Source: Ruminococcus sp.
GTDB taxonomy: Bacteria > Bacillota > Clostridia > Oscillospirales > Ruminococcaceae
DNA length: 64,000 nucleotides
Direction of reading: 5' to 3'
NCBI GenBank assembly: GCA_021199375.1
Contig: JAJQIB010000013.1
Location: 1 to 64,000, forward strand
Of the stretch, positions 7,850-15,692 are shown in pieces. Positions within the stretch are counted from its first letter, which is position 1. Every line of letters begins with the position of its first letter. The notes under the pieces were generated by a model. That model did not search any database and was not told where the DNA came from. It was given only the letters and a program-made list of their open reading frames with translations. A program made the translations under genes and the position numbers.

Positions 7850-8956
7850 TTATTTAACGAAAACCTTGTCCTTGTAGCTGTCAAGTGTGACAATTACAGG
7901 CTGACCGCCGTTCGGCGACCATATCTTATCAAGCTTTGGTTCAATAATGCGTATTGCACATTCCTCAGATGCCATATAAACCATGTCATCCTTTTCACCG
8001 ATTACCATAGAGCGAAGCTTTAATCTGTCGTTAAGCGCCATAAGTCCGCCTTCAAAGCCAAGGATAATCGAAAATGGTCCGGTAATTAAGAGATTTGAGT
8101 AGGCAGCTCTTAGGTATCTAGCCTGCTGTGCCTCCTCCTCAGGCATCTGATCTATAGTTGACCAGAATGGTGCCGCAATAACCTTTGCAGCCTCATCAAG
8201 ACTCAAGCCCTTCTTTCTGAGCAGAAAATCTATAATGTAGGTTATAACCTCAGTATCGGTTTGAAGATTGCACTTGTATCCGTACATTTCTATATTGCGG
8301 CGATTAGCATCGTAGCTTGAAATCTCTCCGTTATGTACGATTGAGTAGTCGAGCATTCCGAATGGATGCGCTCCGCCCCACCAACCGGGAGTATTTGTAG
8401 GATATCTTCCGTGAGCAGTCCAAGCATAGCCTTCGTATTCATCGAGTCTGAAGTATTCTCCGACATCCTCAGGATATCCCAGAGCCTTAAAAATTCCCAT
8501 ATTCTTTCCGCAGGAAAATACATAAGCGCCCTCAATATTCGAATTTATGTTTATTACGCACTGTGAAACGTATTCCTTTTCATCAAGCTTTGAATCCTTG
8601 AGCTTGTTTTTGAGCGGCTCAACAAAGTATCTCCAGATAAGCGGCTCTGCGACAATCTTTTCGCTCTTTCTTACCGGTATCTTTGAAAGATTTATGATGT
8701 CAAAATGTCTGTCGAGAAATCTCTCGCACTCCTCACGAGTTTTGTTTCCGTCATAGAACACATGAAAAGCGTACAAATCGGGATACTGCGGATAAATTCC
8801 ATAGCCTGCGAATCCTCCGCCCAGACCGTTTGAACGATCGTGCATTGTGGAAATTGACTTAATCATCTCTCTTCCGTTTATGTTCTTTCCGCTTTTTGAA
8901 ATAACTCCCGAAATCGCACATCCGGACGGGATTCTTATCTCTCCCTCACGCTGCAT
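7850..8956 (-). CDS. Glutamate synthase glutaminase (class II GATase) domain subunit
   Basis: Ntn-type glutamine amidotransferase that releases ammonia from glutamine for the synthase subunit. It has 368 residues. The N-terminus reads R-I-P-S-G-C-A-I-S-G, so Cys13 would be the nucleophile after propeptide removal. The family motifs W-T-A-H-G-R-Y-P-T-N-T-P, H-N-G-E-I and T-D-T-E-V are all present. The start has the SD aaggagga. It is the first gene of the operon, behind a consensus promoter and a leader terminator. Confidence 0.88.
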   Translation of the reverse strand: MQREGEIRIPSGCAISGVISKSGKNINGREMIKSISTMHDRSNGLGGGFAGYGIYPQYPDLYAFHVFYDGNKTREECERFLDRHFDIINLSKIPVRKSEKIVAEPLIWRYFVEPLKNKLKDSKLDEKEYVSQCVININSNIEGAYVFSCGKNMGIFKALGYPEDVGEYFRLDEYEGYAWTAHGRYPTNTPGWWGGAHPFGMLDYSIVHNGEISSYDANRRNIEMYGYKCNLQTDTEVITYIIDFLLRKKGLSLDEAAKVIAAPFWSTIDQMPEEEAQQARYLRAAYSNLLITGPFSIILGFEGGLMALNDRLKLRSMVIGEKDDMVYMASEECAIRIIEPKLDKIWSPNGGQPVIVTLDSYKDKVFVK

Positions 8957-9042
8957 ACAAATTCCTCCTTATAAATAATCTTTATGAATGTGACACTTAA
9001 GCAGCCACATTCCCCCATCGCCTTCCTTTGAAAGCATGATAA

Positions 9043-9090
9043 TAAAAAACGCTCGGTCAAATGGATACAACTGTCCCATTTAATCGAACG
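9043..9090 (-). terminator. Leader attenuator hairpin of the glutamate synthase operon
   Basis: A long stem (9050-9063 with 9076-9090, including G-U pairs) is followed on the minus strand by T6 (9044-9049). It starts only about 13 nt after the predicted transcription start and about 90 nt before the first gene, so it must be read through for the operon to be expressed. This is what would be expected for antitermination control. Confidence 0.75.
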
Positions 9091-9109
9091 TCCTTGTTCT
9101 TGCTTTTTT

Positions 9110-9138
9110 ATTATACCACTTTTTTTATAGTTTGTCAA
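9110..9138 (-). promoter_or_regulatory. Sigma-A promoter of the glutamate synthase operon
   Basis: TTGACA (9133-9138), 17-bp spacer, TATAAT (9110-9115): a perfect consensus. An imperfect inverted repeat (about 9137-9177) overlaps its upstream edge and could be an operator. Confidence 0.88.
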
Positions 9139-9224
9139 GCGCACATTTAGGATAAAAAAGCTCATATAAATGCGCTTTTATTGTGCATCTTTCACAATAA
9201 ATCGTAAATTTTCGACAAAGCTTT

Positions 9225-9259
9225 AAAAAAAGCACCGCCAAGAATACTCTTAGCGGCAC
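9225..9259 (-). terminator. Terminator of the small gene 9278-9466
   Basis: A 12-bp stem (9232-9243 with about 9248-9259, some G-U pairs) is followed on the minus strand by T7. Confidence 0.85.
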
Positions 9260-9277
9260 CATACGCACTAAAACATT

Positions 9278-9466
9278 TCATGCCCTTTTTTCGAGCATAA
9301 AGTAGGATTCCTCAAAGCCATCGTTAAATTCCTTTATCTGCCAGCCACGAGTAAGCATATCGTTTAGCTGCTCAATGCGCCGAAATCTATCCATCTGCGG
9401 CACATTAGCGTTAAGCTCCTCTTTATTTGAGCCCAGCCTACTTGAGATAACAAATTTTTTCTCCAC
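9278..9466 (-). CDS. Small conserved-looking hypothetical protein
   Basis: A 62-residue soluble protein with no signal peptide or membrane segment. The C-terminal half reads M-L-T-R-G-W-Q-I-K-E-F and ends in F-M-L-E-K-R-A. The arrangement 'ML..GW.I..F....E.S.F.L' resembles short DUF4177-like sandwich proteins, but I cannot assign it. I chose the GTG at 9464-9466 because aagga lies about 9 nt upstream; longer starts lack an SD. It has its own promoter and terminator, so it is a monocistronic unit and probably real. Confidence 0.6.
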   Translation of the reverse strand: MEKKFVISSRLGSNKEELNANVPQMDRFRRIEQLNDMLTRGWQIKEFNDGFEESYFMLEKRA

Positions 9467-9523
9467 AGCGCACCATCCTTTCACTATGCACACCGTACCA
9501 CATACCAATTACCTCATGTTTTT

Positions 9524-9552
9524 ATTATAGCACATTTTTTTGTACAGTTCAA
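9524..9552 (-). promoter_or_regulatory. Sigma-A promoter of the small gene
   Basis: TTGAAC (9547-9552), 17-bp spacer, TATAAT (9524-9529). It diverges from the ncRNA promoter at 9613-9641. Confidence 0.75.
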
Positions 9553-9612
9553 TAGCCGGAAAAAATATTTTTTATTTAACATTTATAGGTATATTTTTAT
9601 AAGAAAACGCCC

Positions 9613-9641
9613 TTGACAAATCCCGCAAAATATGATATAAT
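9613..9641 (+). promoter_or_regulatory. Sigma-A promoter of ncRNA copy 1
   Basis: TTGACA (9613-9618), 17-bp spacer, TATAAT (9636-9641): perfect consensus. It shares the extended -35 CTTGACAAATCC with the promoter of ncRNA copy 2. Confidence 0.85.
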
Positions 9642-9647
9642 AATAAT

Positions 9648-9832
9648 TGAGGGAAGGGCTCCGGTGCTTTTCTTAGTGTGGCTGACACTTTAGGGGCACA
9701 TTTTAAGCAATGTGTATCCGAAACTTATGTTTTTGCTATTCTTAATGTTTAGCCGTGATTTTTTAGTTGGTCGTCATAAGCGACTATAAATTCAGCTTTT
9801 TCAAGCCGTCATATTTTTTGGCGGCTTTTTCT
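9648..9832 (+). ncRNA. Unidentified stand-alone noncoding RNA, copy 1
   Basis: About 185 nt between a perfect promoter and an intrinsic terminator (stem 9803-9808/9822-9827 plus T5), with no open frame. A 32-nt hairpin at 9666-9697 is 31/32 identical to one at 53901-53932 on the other strand. Two more blocks recur there in the same order: GTATCCGAAAC at 9713-9723, and AGTTGGTCG...GCGACTATAAA at 9765-9790, where GTCG/CGAC forms a stem. The hairpin between the first two blocks (CACATT/AATGTG, near 9697-9714) keeps its position but not its sequence in the second copy, so the structure appears conserved. I could not match it to 6S, SRP, tmRNA, RNase P or a known riboswitch from memory; 6S is the comparison to run first. 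Confidence 0.75.
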
Positions 9833-9857
9833 TACCTAACACAGAAGGGTGAAGATT

Positions 9858-10364
9858 ATGAACTCTAAGAATAATGAGCTTATGCTCAAAATGACCGAAT
9901 ACTACCGTGGAGATCCAAAGCGTATTCAGCACTTTATAAAGGTGCACGCATTTGCGAAAGCTATCGGTGAAGCAGAAGAGCTTGACGAAAAAGCTCTTTT
10001 TATACTAGAGTGTGCCGCCTTGGTGCATGACATTGGAATAAAGCCCGCTGAGGAGCAGTATGGCAAGGGCGTTTGCGGCGGAGATTTACAGCAAAGGCTG
10101 GGCCCTGCTCCCGCAAGAGAAATGCTTAAAAGCCTTGAGCTTGACGAAAACGACATCGAACGCATCTGCTTTCTTGTGGCACATCACCACACCTACAGCG
10201 GCGTCAACAGCATCGACTGGCAAATTCTCCTCGAAGCGGATTTTCTGGTTAATGCCTATGAGGATTCACTTTCAAAGACTGCTATCTGTTCCTTTCGTGA
10301 TAAGGTTTTCAAGACAAAAAGCGGTCTGACCCTTTTAAATGCCATGTTTGATTTAGAAGAATAA
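9858..10364 (+). CDS. HD-domain phosphohydrolase-like protein
   Basis: Soluble protein of 168 residues with an HD metal-dependent phosphohydrolase fold. The H-D pair is in C-A-A-L-V-H-D-I-G-I-K near residue 60, and A-H-H-H-T-Y-S-G lies near 110. Early H-F-I-K-V-H-A-F-A supplies the first helix. The substrate is unknown; relatives hydrolyse nucleotides or act in stress signalling. I chose the ATG at 9858 (SD aagggtg) over the GTG nine bases upstream. It is 26 nt past the ncRNA terminator and 11 nt before the next gene, with which it probably forms an operon. Confidence 0.75.
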   Translation: MNSKNNELMLKMTEYYRGDPKRIQHFIKVHAFAKAIGEAEELDEKALFILECAALVHDIGIKPAEEQYGKGVCGGDLQQRLGPAPAREMLKSLELDENDIERICFLVAHHHTYSGVNSIDWQILLEADFLVNAYEDSLSKTAICSFRDKVFKTKSGLTLLNAMFDLEE

Positions 10365-10375
10365 CGGAGGACATC

Positions 10376-10885
10376 ATGAGCAGCCTAGGAGTACTTTTTG
10401 CAGTTGATAAATCTGTAGTCGAGCATATACGCTCGCTTAAAATGAGTGGTCGTCCCGAATACATTTCAAACGAGCTTGAAGAGCTTTACTTTGAGGACTA
10501 CCCCGAACGCACCTGCGAGCTGGATAAAACCTGGGAGGCTCAGCACCGTGCGCTTACCGACGGAAGCTTTTGCTTTGACCACGAGGGCTTTCCGCTTGGA
10601 ATGGCGATTTTAGGAGGAGAAATTCTCTACTTTGACGGCAAGCAGTTTGACGACTACATAATCACACTTAAAACGCCCGATGAGGTCGCACAGGTTTACT
10701 CAGGTCTTAAAGGTCTTAGCAAAAAGGATTTTAAAAAGGGCTATGAGCAAATTGATAAAGCCGAGTATGAAGATAAATGTGATGAGGATTTTGAAGAAGC
10801 TTATGAGTATCTTTTAGATTCAGTTCCCTTTTGGCGATTTGCCGCCGAGCATAAGCTTTGGGTGCTGTTCACCGCAGATATGTAA
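10376..10885 (+). CDS. DUF1877 (YfbM-like) family protein
   Basis: A 169-residue soluble protein. The order L-D-K-T-W-E-A-Q-H-R-A-L-T-D-G (about 55-70), then a stretch on a glycine-rich loop, then the C-terminal V-P-F-W-R-F-A-A-E-H segment agrees with the DUF1877/YfbM family, whose role is unknown. The SD ggagg is 5-6 nt before the ATG. It lies directly after the HD gene and before a bidirectional terminator. Confidence 0.7.
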   Translation: MSSLGVLFAVDKSVVEHIRSLKMSGRPEYISNELEELYFEDYPERTCELDKTWEAQHRALTDGSFCFDHEGFPLGMAILGGEILYFDGKQFDDYIITLKTPDEVAQVYSGLKGLSKKDFKKGYEQIDKAEYEDKCDEDFEEAYEYLLDSVPFWRFAAEHKLWVLFTADM

Positions 10886-10890
10886 AATAA

Positions 10891-10917
10891 CCCGCACAGA
10901 TCTCAATTCTGTGCGGG
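10891..10917. terminator. Bidirectional hairpin between convergent genes
   Basis: Perfect 10-bp stem cccgcacaga/tctgtgcggg separates the stops at 10885 (+) and 10928 (-). T-rich sequence follows better on the minus side. Confidence 0.6.
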
Positions 10918-10927
10918 TCAGTTATCC

Positions 10928-11695
10928 CTATTTTAGCACCGTCACCGGATCCCTACCGCTTTCAGCCCTGTTAATCACAAGCTCTGGAAACTCCTCAGCA
11001 AGCTTTTCAGCTAAAAAGGTGTGGAAAATGTTTTCGGTGTAGTAGTGTCCTGCATCAATAAGACAAAAGCCCTTGTTCGATGCATCCACAAAGTCGCCGT
11101 GCTTGACATCTCCCGTAATAAGCGCATCACAGCCCTTTTCAATTGCCGTACCAAGCGCACTCCCTCCACTTCCCGAGAGAATACCTACCTTCGATATACT
11201 GCTCTGACTGTCAATATACCGCACTATATTACATCCAAGCCTGCTTTTACAAAGAGCTGCAAGCTGAGCCGCTGAGCACTCAAACCTCAGCTTACAAACA
11301 TACCCTATCGGCTTGCCCTCGTCATACTCAAGCACATCGAGTATCTCAAGCCCTAGCTGCTGTGCCAAAATGTCATTCATGCCGCCCCTTGCGCTGTCAA
11401 AGCTTGTGTGCATACAAATTGCCGCCATGCCCATTGAAGCTACCATAACCGCAGGATTACTAAGAGTCAGACTCCTCAGCGGATGAAAAATCACCGGATG
11501 ATGAGAAATAATCAGCTCGCAATCCCTCTTCTTAGCCTCACGTACCACATCACAGGTTATATCAAGAGACGTCAATACCCTATGAACCTGCTTCGTACGC
11601 TCTCCCGCACAAATTCCGCTATTATCATAGCTCTGCTGCATATTAAATGGCGCAAATGTGTCTATGTAATCGTAAATATCTCCTACCGTAATCAT
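10928..11695 (-). CDS. Nif3-like dinuclear metal centre protein (YqfO family)
   Basis: Member of the DUF34/NIF3 family, a ring-forming protein with a two-metal centre. The biochemical role is unsettled, with GTP cyclohydrolase-like and metallochaperone roles proposed. It has 255 residues. The metal ligand motifs are I-I-S-H-H-P-V-I-F-H near residue 65 and the C-terminal D-A-G-H-Y-Y-T-E-N segment near 220. Its start overlaps the stop of trmK by 4 nt (ATGA at 11692-11695). trmK-nif3 adjacency is common in Firmicutes. Confidence 0.9.
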   Translation of the reverse strand: MITVGDIYDYIDTFAPFNMQQSYDNSGICAGERTKQVHRVLTSLDITCDVVREAKKRDCELIISHHPVIFHPLRSLTLSNPAVMVASMGMAAICMHTSFDSARGGMNDILAQQLGLEILDVLEYDEGKPIGYVCKLRFECSAAQLAALCKSRLGCNIVRYIDSQSSISKVGILSGSGGSALGTAIEKGCDALITGDVKHGDFVDASNKGFCLIDAGHYYTENIFHTFLAEKLAEEFPELVINRAESGRDPVTVLK

Positions 11696-12396
11696 AATTG
11701 CTCCTCCAATTCTCGTGTCAAGCTTTCTGAAAGCGCCAAAAGCTCGCCACCCTGCTCCTTCTTGTCCTTCGACCTAGTCATTCCCTCGCCCGCTCGTCTA
11801 AGCTGTGCCGCTTTCACTCTGAAATAATCAGCACCATCCTTCGTGTCGGGTAATATTTTTCCTACAGCCAAAAAATGCGGAGTGCATTCATAGTCAATTC
11901 TATCAGGAGCATACCGTGCCCGAATTATCGTGTAGACAAACCTTCCATCACGACAGGGCAGCTCACTTTCAATAAAAAAGCCATTTATAAAAAGCCATTT
12001 TCTAAGCTCATCAGCCTTTGTCATCGGCTGTAAAATTAGCGTTGCCCCTTTTACCCACTCGTACTCCGATAATATTCGTGCAATTAGCTCACCACCCATT
12101 CCTGCACATACAATGTCGGTAATACCATCAGCAGGTACATTTTTTAACCCATCCGACAAAACAAGCTCAACCCTGTCCTCTAGTCCATACTCACCTACAG
12201 TCCTTTTGGCAGACTCAAGCGGCAAGGAATTTATATCCGCAGCGATAGCGCTCTCACATATCCCGCTTTGCACAAGATACACCGTAAGGTATCCGTGATC
12301 TGTTCCAATATCAGCAACACGTCTGTGAGTCTTAACGCTGTCACTCATGATTTTAGCGCAGGTCAATAGCCTCTTGTTTTCAAGCTTAAGCTGCAT
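11692..12396 (-). CDS. trmK: tRNA (adenine(22)-N1)-methyltransferase
   Basis: SAM-dependent enzyme that methylates A22 of tRNA (YqfN/COG2384 family). Its 234 residues form a Rossmann methyltransferase. The SAM motif V-A-D-I-G-T-D-H-G-Y-L is near residue 30, A-A-D-I-N near 55, and C-A-G-M-G-G-E-L near 100, followed by the family's I-L-Q-P motif. A C-terminal helical tail follows. The SD ggaggcgg precedes the ATG. It is translationally coupled to the Nif3-like gene. Confidence 0.9.
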   Translation of the reverse strand: MQLKLENKRLLTCAKIMSDSVKTHRRVADIGTDHGYLTVYLVQSGICESAIAADINSLPLESAKRTVGEYGLEDRVELVLSDGLKNVPADGITDIVCAGMGGELIARILSEYEWVKGATLILQPMTKADELRKWLFINGFFIESELPCRDGRFVYTIIRARYAPDRIDYECTPHFLAVGKILPDTKDGADYFRVKAAQLRRAGEGMTRSKDKKEQGGELLALSESLTRELEEQL

Positions 12397-12413
12397 TTGT
12401 CCGCCTCCTTTAC

Positions 12414-12441
12414 AAAAAACAGGACGCTAATGTGCGTCCTG
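12414..12441 (-). terminator. Intrinsic terminator of the DUF1858 gene
   Basis: Stem caggacgc/gcgtcctg (12420-12427, 12434-12441) followed on the minus strand by T6. trmK starts 18 nt further on. Confidence 0.9.
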
Positions 12442-12460
12442 CAATCGTATTCAATTTTTA

Positions 12461-12664
12461 TCACTGTGCAAAGTGAGCGTTAAGCTTTGCGATAAGCTCC
12501 TTGGGATCTACCCCATGAACCTCGCAAGCCTCCTTTATGCTCTCACCTCTCGATGCAGGGCAGTAAAGGCAGTGCATGCCCATCTCAAGAAAATACTCAG
12601 CAGTATTTTCATCAGCATCCATAATATCGCCAATGATTGTGTTTTCATCAACCTCAAATGTCAT
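12461..12664 (-). CDS. DUF1858 redox-disulfide small protein
   Basis: A 67-residue protein of the DUF1858 / hybrid-cluster-protein-associated family. The core pattern is I-G-D-I-M-D-A, then Y-F-L-E-M-G-M-H-C-L-Y-C-P-A-S, with the C-x-x-C pair (Cys-L-Y-Cys) near residue 35, then E-A-C-E-V-H-G-V-D. A redox or metal-binding role is inferred. I preferred the ATG at 12662-12664 over the GTG at 12673 because aaggga sits about 10 nt before it. It is monocistronic, with its own promoter and terminator. Confidence 0.85.
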   Translation of the reverse strand: MTFEVDENTIIGDIMDADENTAEYFLEMGMHCLYCPASRGESIKEACEVHGVDPKELIAKLNAHFAQ

Positions 12665-12699
12665 TTGTTTCACTTCCCTTCTTTTAACTCGATAGATCT

Positions 12700-12728
12700 A
12701 TTATAACCGATTTTAAAAGAAAATGCAA
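12700..12728 (-). promoter_or_regulatory. Sigma-A promoter of the DUF1858 gene
   Basis: TTGCAT (12723-12728), 17-bp spacer, TATAAT (12700-12705). Confidence 0.7.
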
Positions 12729-12756
12729 GTGCTTTCACAAAAAACATCCGAATAAG

Positions 12757-14574
12757 TTACATTTTAGCTCTTTCCTTTGCACGAAGCGAGTTGCTAAGCG
12801 TTCTCTTGCGTATTCTCATGCTCTTTGGCGTAACCTCAAGCAGCTCGTCATCCGCTAAAAACTCAAGGCAATCCTCAAGGCTTAAATTTCTCGACGGAAT
12901 AAGTCTTAGTGCGTCATCACTTCCGCTTGCACGTGTGTTGGTAAGGTGCTTTTTCTTGCAGACATTAACCACCAAATCATCCGTCTTAGGAGATGCTCCG
13001 ACTACCATTCCCTCGTATACAGGAGTACCCGCACCGATAAACAGCTCGCCACGCTCCTGAGCATTGTAAAGACCATAGGTTACAGCCTCGCCCGATTCAA
13101 ATGCTACAAGCGAACCGGTTGAGCGGCGTGCAATGTCGCCCTTATGCGGCTGATATTCGTAAAACACCGCACTCATAATTCCCTCACCCTTAGTGTCGGT
13201 CAAAAACTCACTTCTATAGCCAAAAAGTCCACGTGATGGAATCAGAAACTCAAGTCTCATTCGGCTTCCTACAGGGGTCATCTGCGAAAGCTCTCCCTTT
13301 CTTGAGCCAAGCTTTTCCATAACAGAGCCTACAGAGCCTTCAGGCACATCTATTACAAGCCTTTCAATCGGCTCACATAGAACGCCGTCAATCTCCTTAA
13401 ATAGTACTCTCGGTGTGGATACTGCAAGCTCGTAGCCCTCACGGCGCATATTCTCGATCAGAATTGAAAGGTGCATTTCTCCTCTACCGGCAACTCTAAA
13501 GCTATCGGTGGTGTCAGTTTCACTAACACGCAGCGAAACATCCTTTAAAAGCTCCTTGAAAAGTCTGTCACGCAGCTGTCTTGAGGTTACAAACTTTCCC
13601 TCTCTGCCTGCAAACGGCGAATCATTTACCGAAAAGGTCATTTCAACCGTAGGCTCGCTTATCTTTACAAACGGCAGCGGCTCAAAGCTTCCGTATGAGC
13701 ATATTGTATCGCCTATAGTTATGTTTTCAAGTCCGCTTACGCAAACGATATCTCCTGCCTTGGCGCTGTCACACGGCACACGGTTCAAGCCCTCAATTTG
13801 ATATATCGTAACAATCTTGCCCCGATATTCCTTCTTGGTGTTGTGGTAGTCGCCTACCGTCACCTCTTGATTTACCTTTATTTCGCCGCGCTCTACACGT
13901 CCGATTGCAATTCTTCCCACATAGTCATTATAGTCGATTGACGAAACAAGGTACTGAAGCTCGCCCTCGTCAGGAGCTACAGGAGCAGGAATATAGCTTA
14001 AAATCTCATCAAGCAGCGGAATCAAATTTTCTCCGGGAACATTTGGATCCATAGACGCAGTGCCATCTCTTCCCGAACAATAAAGAATAGGACTATCAAG
14101 CTGTTCATCGCTTGCATCTAAATCCATAAGCAGCTCCAAAACCTCATCTCCCACATCGTTTAAACGTGCGTCCGGACGATCTATTTTATTAACTACTACT
14201 ATAATCTTATGACCAAGCTCAAGCGCCTTTTGAAGTACAAATCTTGTTTGTGGCATAGGTCCCTCTGCTGCATCTACAAGCAGAATTACACCGTTTACCA
14301 TTTTAAGCACACGCTCAACCTCGCCGCCAAAATCTGCGTGTCCAGGGGTGTCGATTATATTTATCTTTACATCCTTGTATCTGATTGAGGTATTTTTCGC
14401 AAGTATTGTAATTCCTCTCTCACGCTCAATGTCGTTCGAGTCCATAACTCGATCCTCAACCTCTTGATTTTCTCTAAAGGTACCCGACTGCTTTAGCATC
14501 TCATCAACAAGCGTAGTCTTTCCGTGGTCAACGTGAGCAATTATCGCCACATTTCTCAAATCTTCTCTTACCAT
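12757..14574 (-). CDS. typA: Ribosome-associated GTPase TypA/BipA
   Basis: Translational GTPase that binds the ribosome and helps large-subunit assembly under stress and cold. Its 605 residues are full length. G1 is A-H-V-D-H-G-K-T-T (about 14-22), G2 R-E-R-G-I-T-I, G3 D-T-P-G-H-A-D-F, and G4 N-K-I-D-R. The EF-G-like domains and the TypA-specific C-terminus (L-E-D-C-L-E-F-L-A-D-D-E-L near 570) follow. It is monocistronic from a consensus promoter. Confidence 0.96.
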   Translation of the reverse strand: MVREDLRNVAIIAHVDHGKTTLVDEMLKQSGTFRENQEVEDRVMDSNDIERERGITILAKNTSIRYKDVKINIIDTPGHADFGGEVERVLKMVNGVILLVDAAEGPMPQTRFVLQKALELGHKIIVVVNKIDRPDARLNDVGDEVLELLMDLDASDEQLDSPILYCSGRDGTASMDPNVPGENLIPLLDEILSYIPAPVAPDEGELQYLVSSIDYNDYVGRIAIGRVERGEIKVNQEVTVGDYHNTKKEYRGKIVTIYQIEGLNRVPCDSAKAGDIVCVSGLENITIGDTICSYGSFEPLPFVKISEPTVEMTFSVNDSPFAGREGKFVTSRQLRDRLFKELLKDVSLRVSETDTTDSFRVAGRGEMHLSILIENMRREGYELAVSTPRVLFKEIDGVLCEPIERLVIDVPEGSVGSVMEKLGSRKGELSQMTPVGSRMRLEFLIPSRGLFGYRSEFLTDTKGEGIMSAVFYEYQPHKGDIARRSTGSLVAFESGEAVTYGLYNAQERGELFIGAGTPVYEGMVVGASPKTDDLVVNVCKKKHLTNTRASGSDDALRLIPSRNLSLEDCLEFLADDELLEVTPKSMRIRKRTLSNSLRAKERAKM

Positions 14575-14628
14575 AATCTATACACGTCCTCTCATATTTA
14601 CTGAATCATTAACATCACACAACATTAT

Positions 14629-14657
14629 ATTATACCACATTTTCGCTAAAAATGCAA
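14629..14657 (-). promoter_or_regulatory. Sigma-A promoter of typA
   Basis: TTGCAT (14652-14657), 17-bp spacer, TATAAT (14629-14634). Confidence 0.75.
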
Positions 14658-14724
14658 CTGCTCGCTTTTTACAAAATACCGTGAAAGTATAGCACTCGTT
14701 TGTGTATTATAACGAACAGGGCGC

Positions 14725-14769
14725 AAAAAATTCCCGACTGCATAATAATTTGTACATCAATCGGGAATT
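14725..14769 (-). terminator. Terminator of the zinc-ribbon gene pair
   Basis: Arms 14729-14737 and 14761-14769 (aattcccga/tcgggaatt) with T6 after it on the minus strand, 8 nt past the stop at 14777. Confidence 0.85.
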
Positions 14770-14776
14770 TCGGCGA

Positions 14777-15649
14777 TTATTCTTCGGCTTCAGATTCCTC
14801 ATCAGAATCTGACTGTGATTCATCCTCCACTGTAGTAGTTGTTTTTTGGGTAGTGGTTGTCTTTTTTGTCGTAGTAGCTGTAGTTGTGGTAGTAGTTGTA
14901 GTAGTCTCCGGTTCGGTCGTTGTAGTAGTCTCCGAGGTGGTGGTTGTGGTGGTTGTGGTCGGAGTAGTAGTTGTCGTGGTCGTGGTTGTTGTGGTTGGAG
15001 TGGTCGTAGTAGTTGTTGTGGTAGTGGTTTGCGCTGTAGTTGTAGTGGTTGTTTCAGGAATAATTACCTCAGGAAGATTTTCGTCTGAATCCTCCGAGGA
15101 TTCCTCCTCTTCTGAAGAATCCTCCTGTGACTCTTCCTCCTCTGATGAGGTATCGTCAGTAACCGCATCTAATTCTTCTGAAGAAAGCGTATCTGCTTTC
15201 GTGGTCGTTGTGTATACTCTGCTTGAAGCATCATCCTTCTTGTCGAAGCCTGCAAGATCATCTCGATTTACAATTAGGAATACAATCAGCACGACAATAA
15301 GCACAAGCACAATCGACAAAACAATGATCATTATCTTTTTATTTCTCTGCTCTATGTAGTCGGGATCGTTTTTGTCTATATCCTCCTCGTCATAGTACTC
15401 GTCATCGTCGTACTCCTGATCATTATATGCCCAGTCCTGCGAATTGTAGCTGTCATAGCCGCCATCCTGCTCATCATATTCGCTATTGTCTGCCTCATTG
15501 TCATAATATTCCTGCTGAACTCCCGTCTGAGGATAAATACCCCGCTCGATATCGTTCTCTGAGGAAAACAACAAGCTTCCACAGTTTTTGCAGGTAATTG
15601 CATCGGTGGGTACAGATGCACCGCAATTTGGACACGTTCTTGTTTCCAT
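14777..15649 (-). CDS. Zinc-ribbon, single-pass membrane protein with Thr-rich outer tail
   Basis: A 290-residue protein in three parts. Residues 1-27 hold a C-x-x-C...C-x-x-C zinc ribbon (C-P-N-C and C-K-N-C). An acidic Asp/Tyr-rich linker leads to one membrane helix at about 105-127. Beyond it lies a Ser/Glu-rich region and a long tract of mostly threonine with Pro, Ser, Glu and Ala (about 200-270). The topology suggests a cytoplasmic ribbon and a disordered, possibly glycosylated extracellular tail. It follows a second zinc-ribbon membrane protein by 43 bp in the same operon. The function is unknown. Confidence 0.75.
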   Translation of the reverse strand: METRTCPNCGASVPTDAITCKNCGSLLFSSENDIERGIYPQTGVQQEYYDNEADNSEYDEQDGGYDSYNSQDWAYNDQEYDDDEYYDEEDIDKNDPDYIEQRNKKIMIIVLSIVLVLIVVLIVFLIVNRDDLAGFDKKDDASSRVYTTTTKADTLSSEELDAVTDDTSSEEEESQEDSSEEEESSEDSDENLPEVIIPETTTTTTAQTTTTTTTTTTPTTTTTTTTTTTPTTTTTTTTSETTTTTEPETTTTTTTTTATTTKKTTTTQKTTTTVEDESQSDSDEESEAEE

Positions 15650-15692
15650 TATATGCCTCCAATTTGTTCCTTATATCATCACATAAATAGGC

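Noticed and set aside
9137-9177. A second ANTAR-type hairpin upstream of the synthase leader
   Set aside because: The inverted repeat lies upstream of the predicted transcription start and overlaps the -35, so it cannot be part of the leader RNA from this promoter.
9648-9832. Riboswitch or T-box for the HD-domain gene
   Set aside because: The paralogous copy at 53.7-53.9 kb has no downstream gene on its strand, and no T-box or known aptamer core is present.
14700-15359. Long plus-strand frame rich in Val/Ser
   Set aside because: It is the antisense shadow of the Thr-rich tract; it has no SD and an implausible composition.
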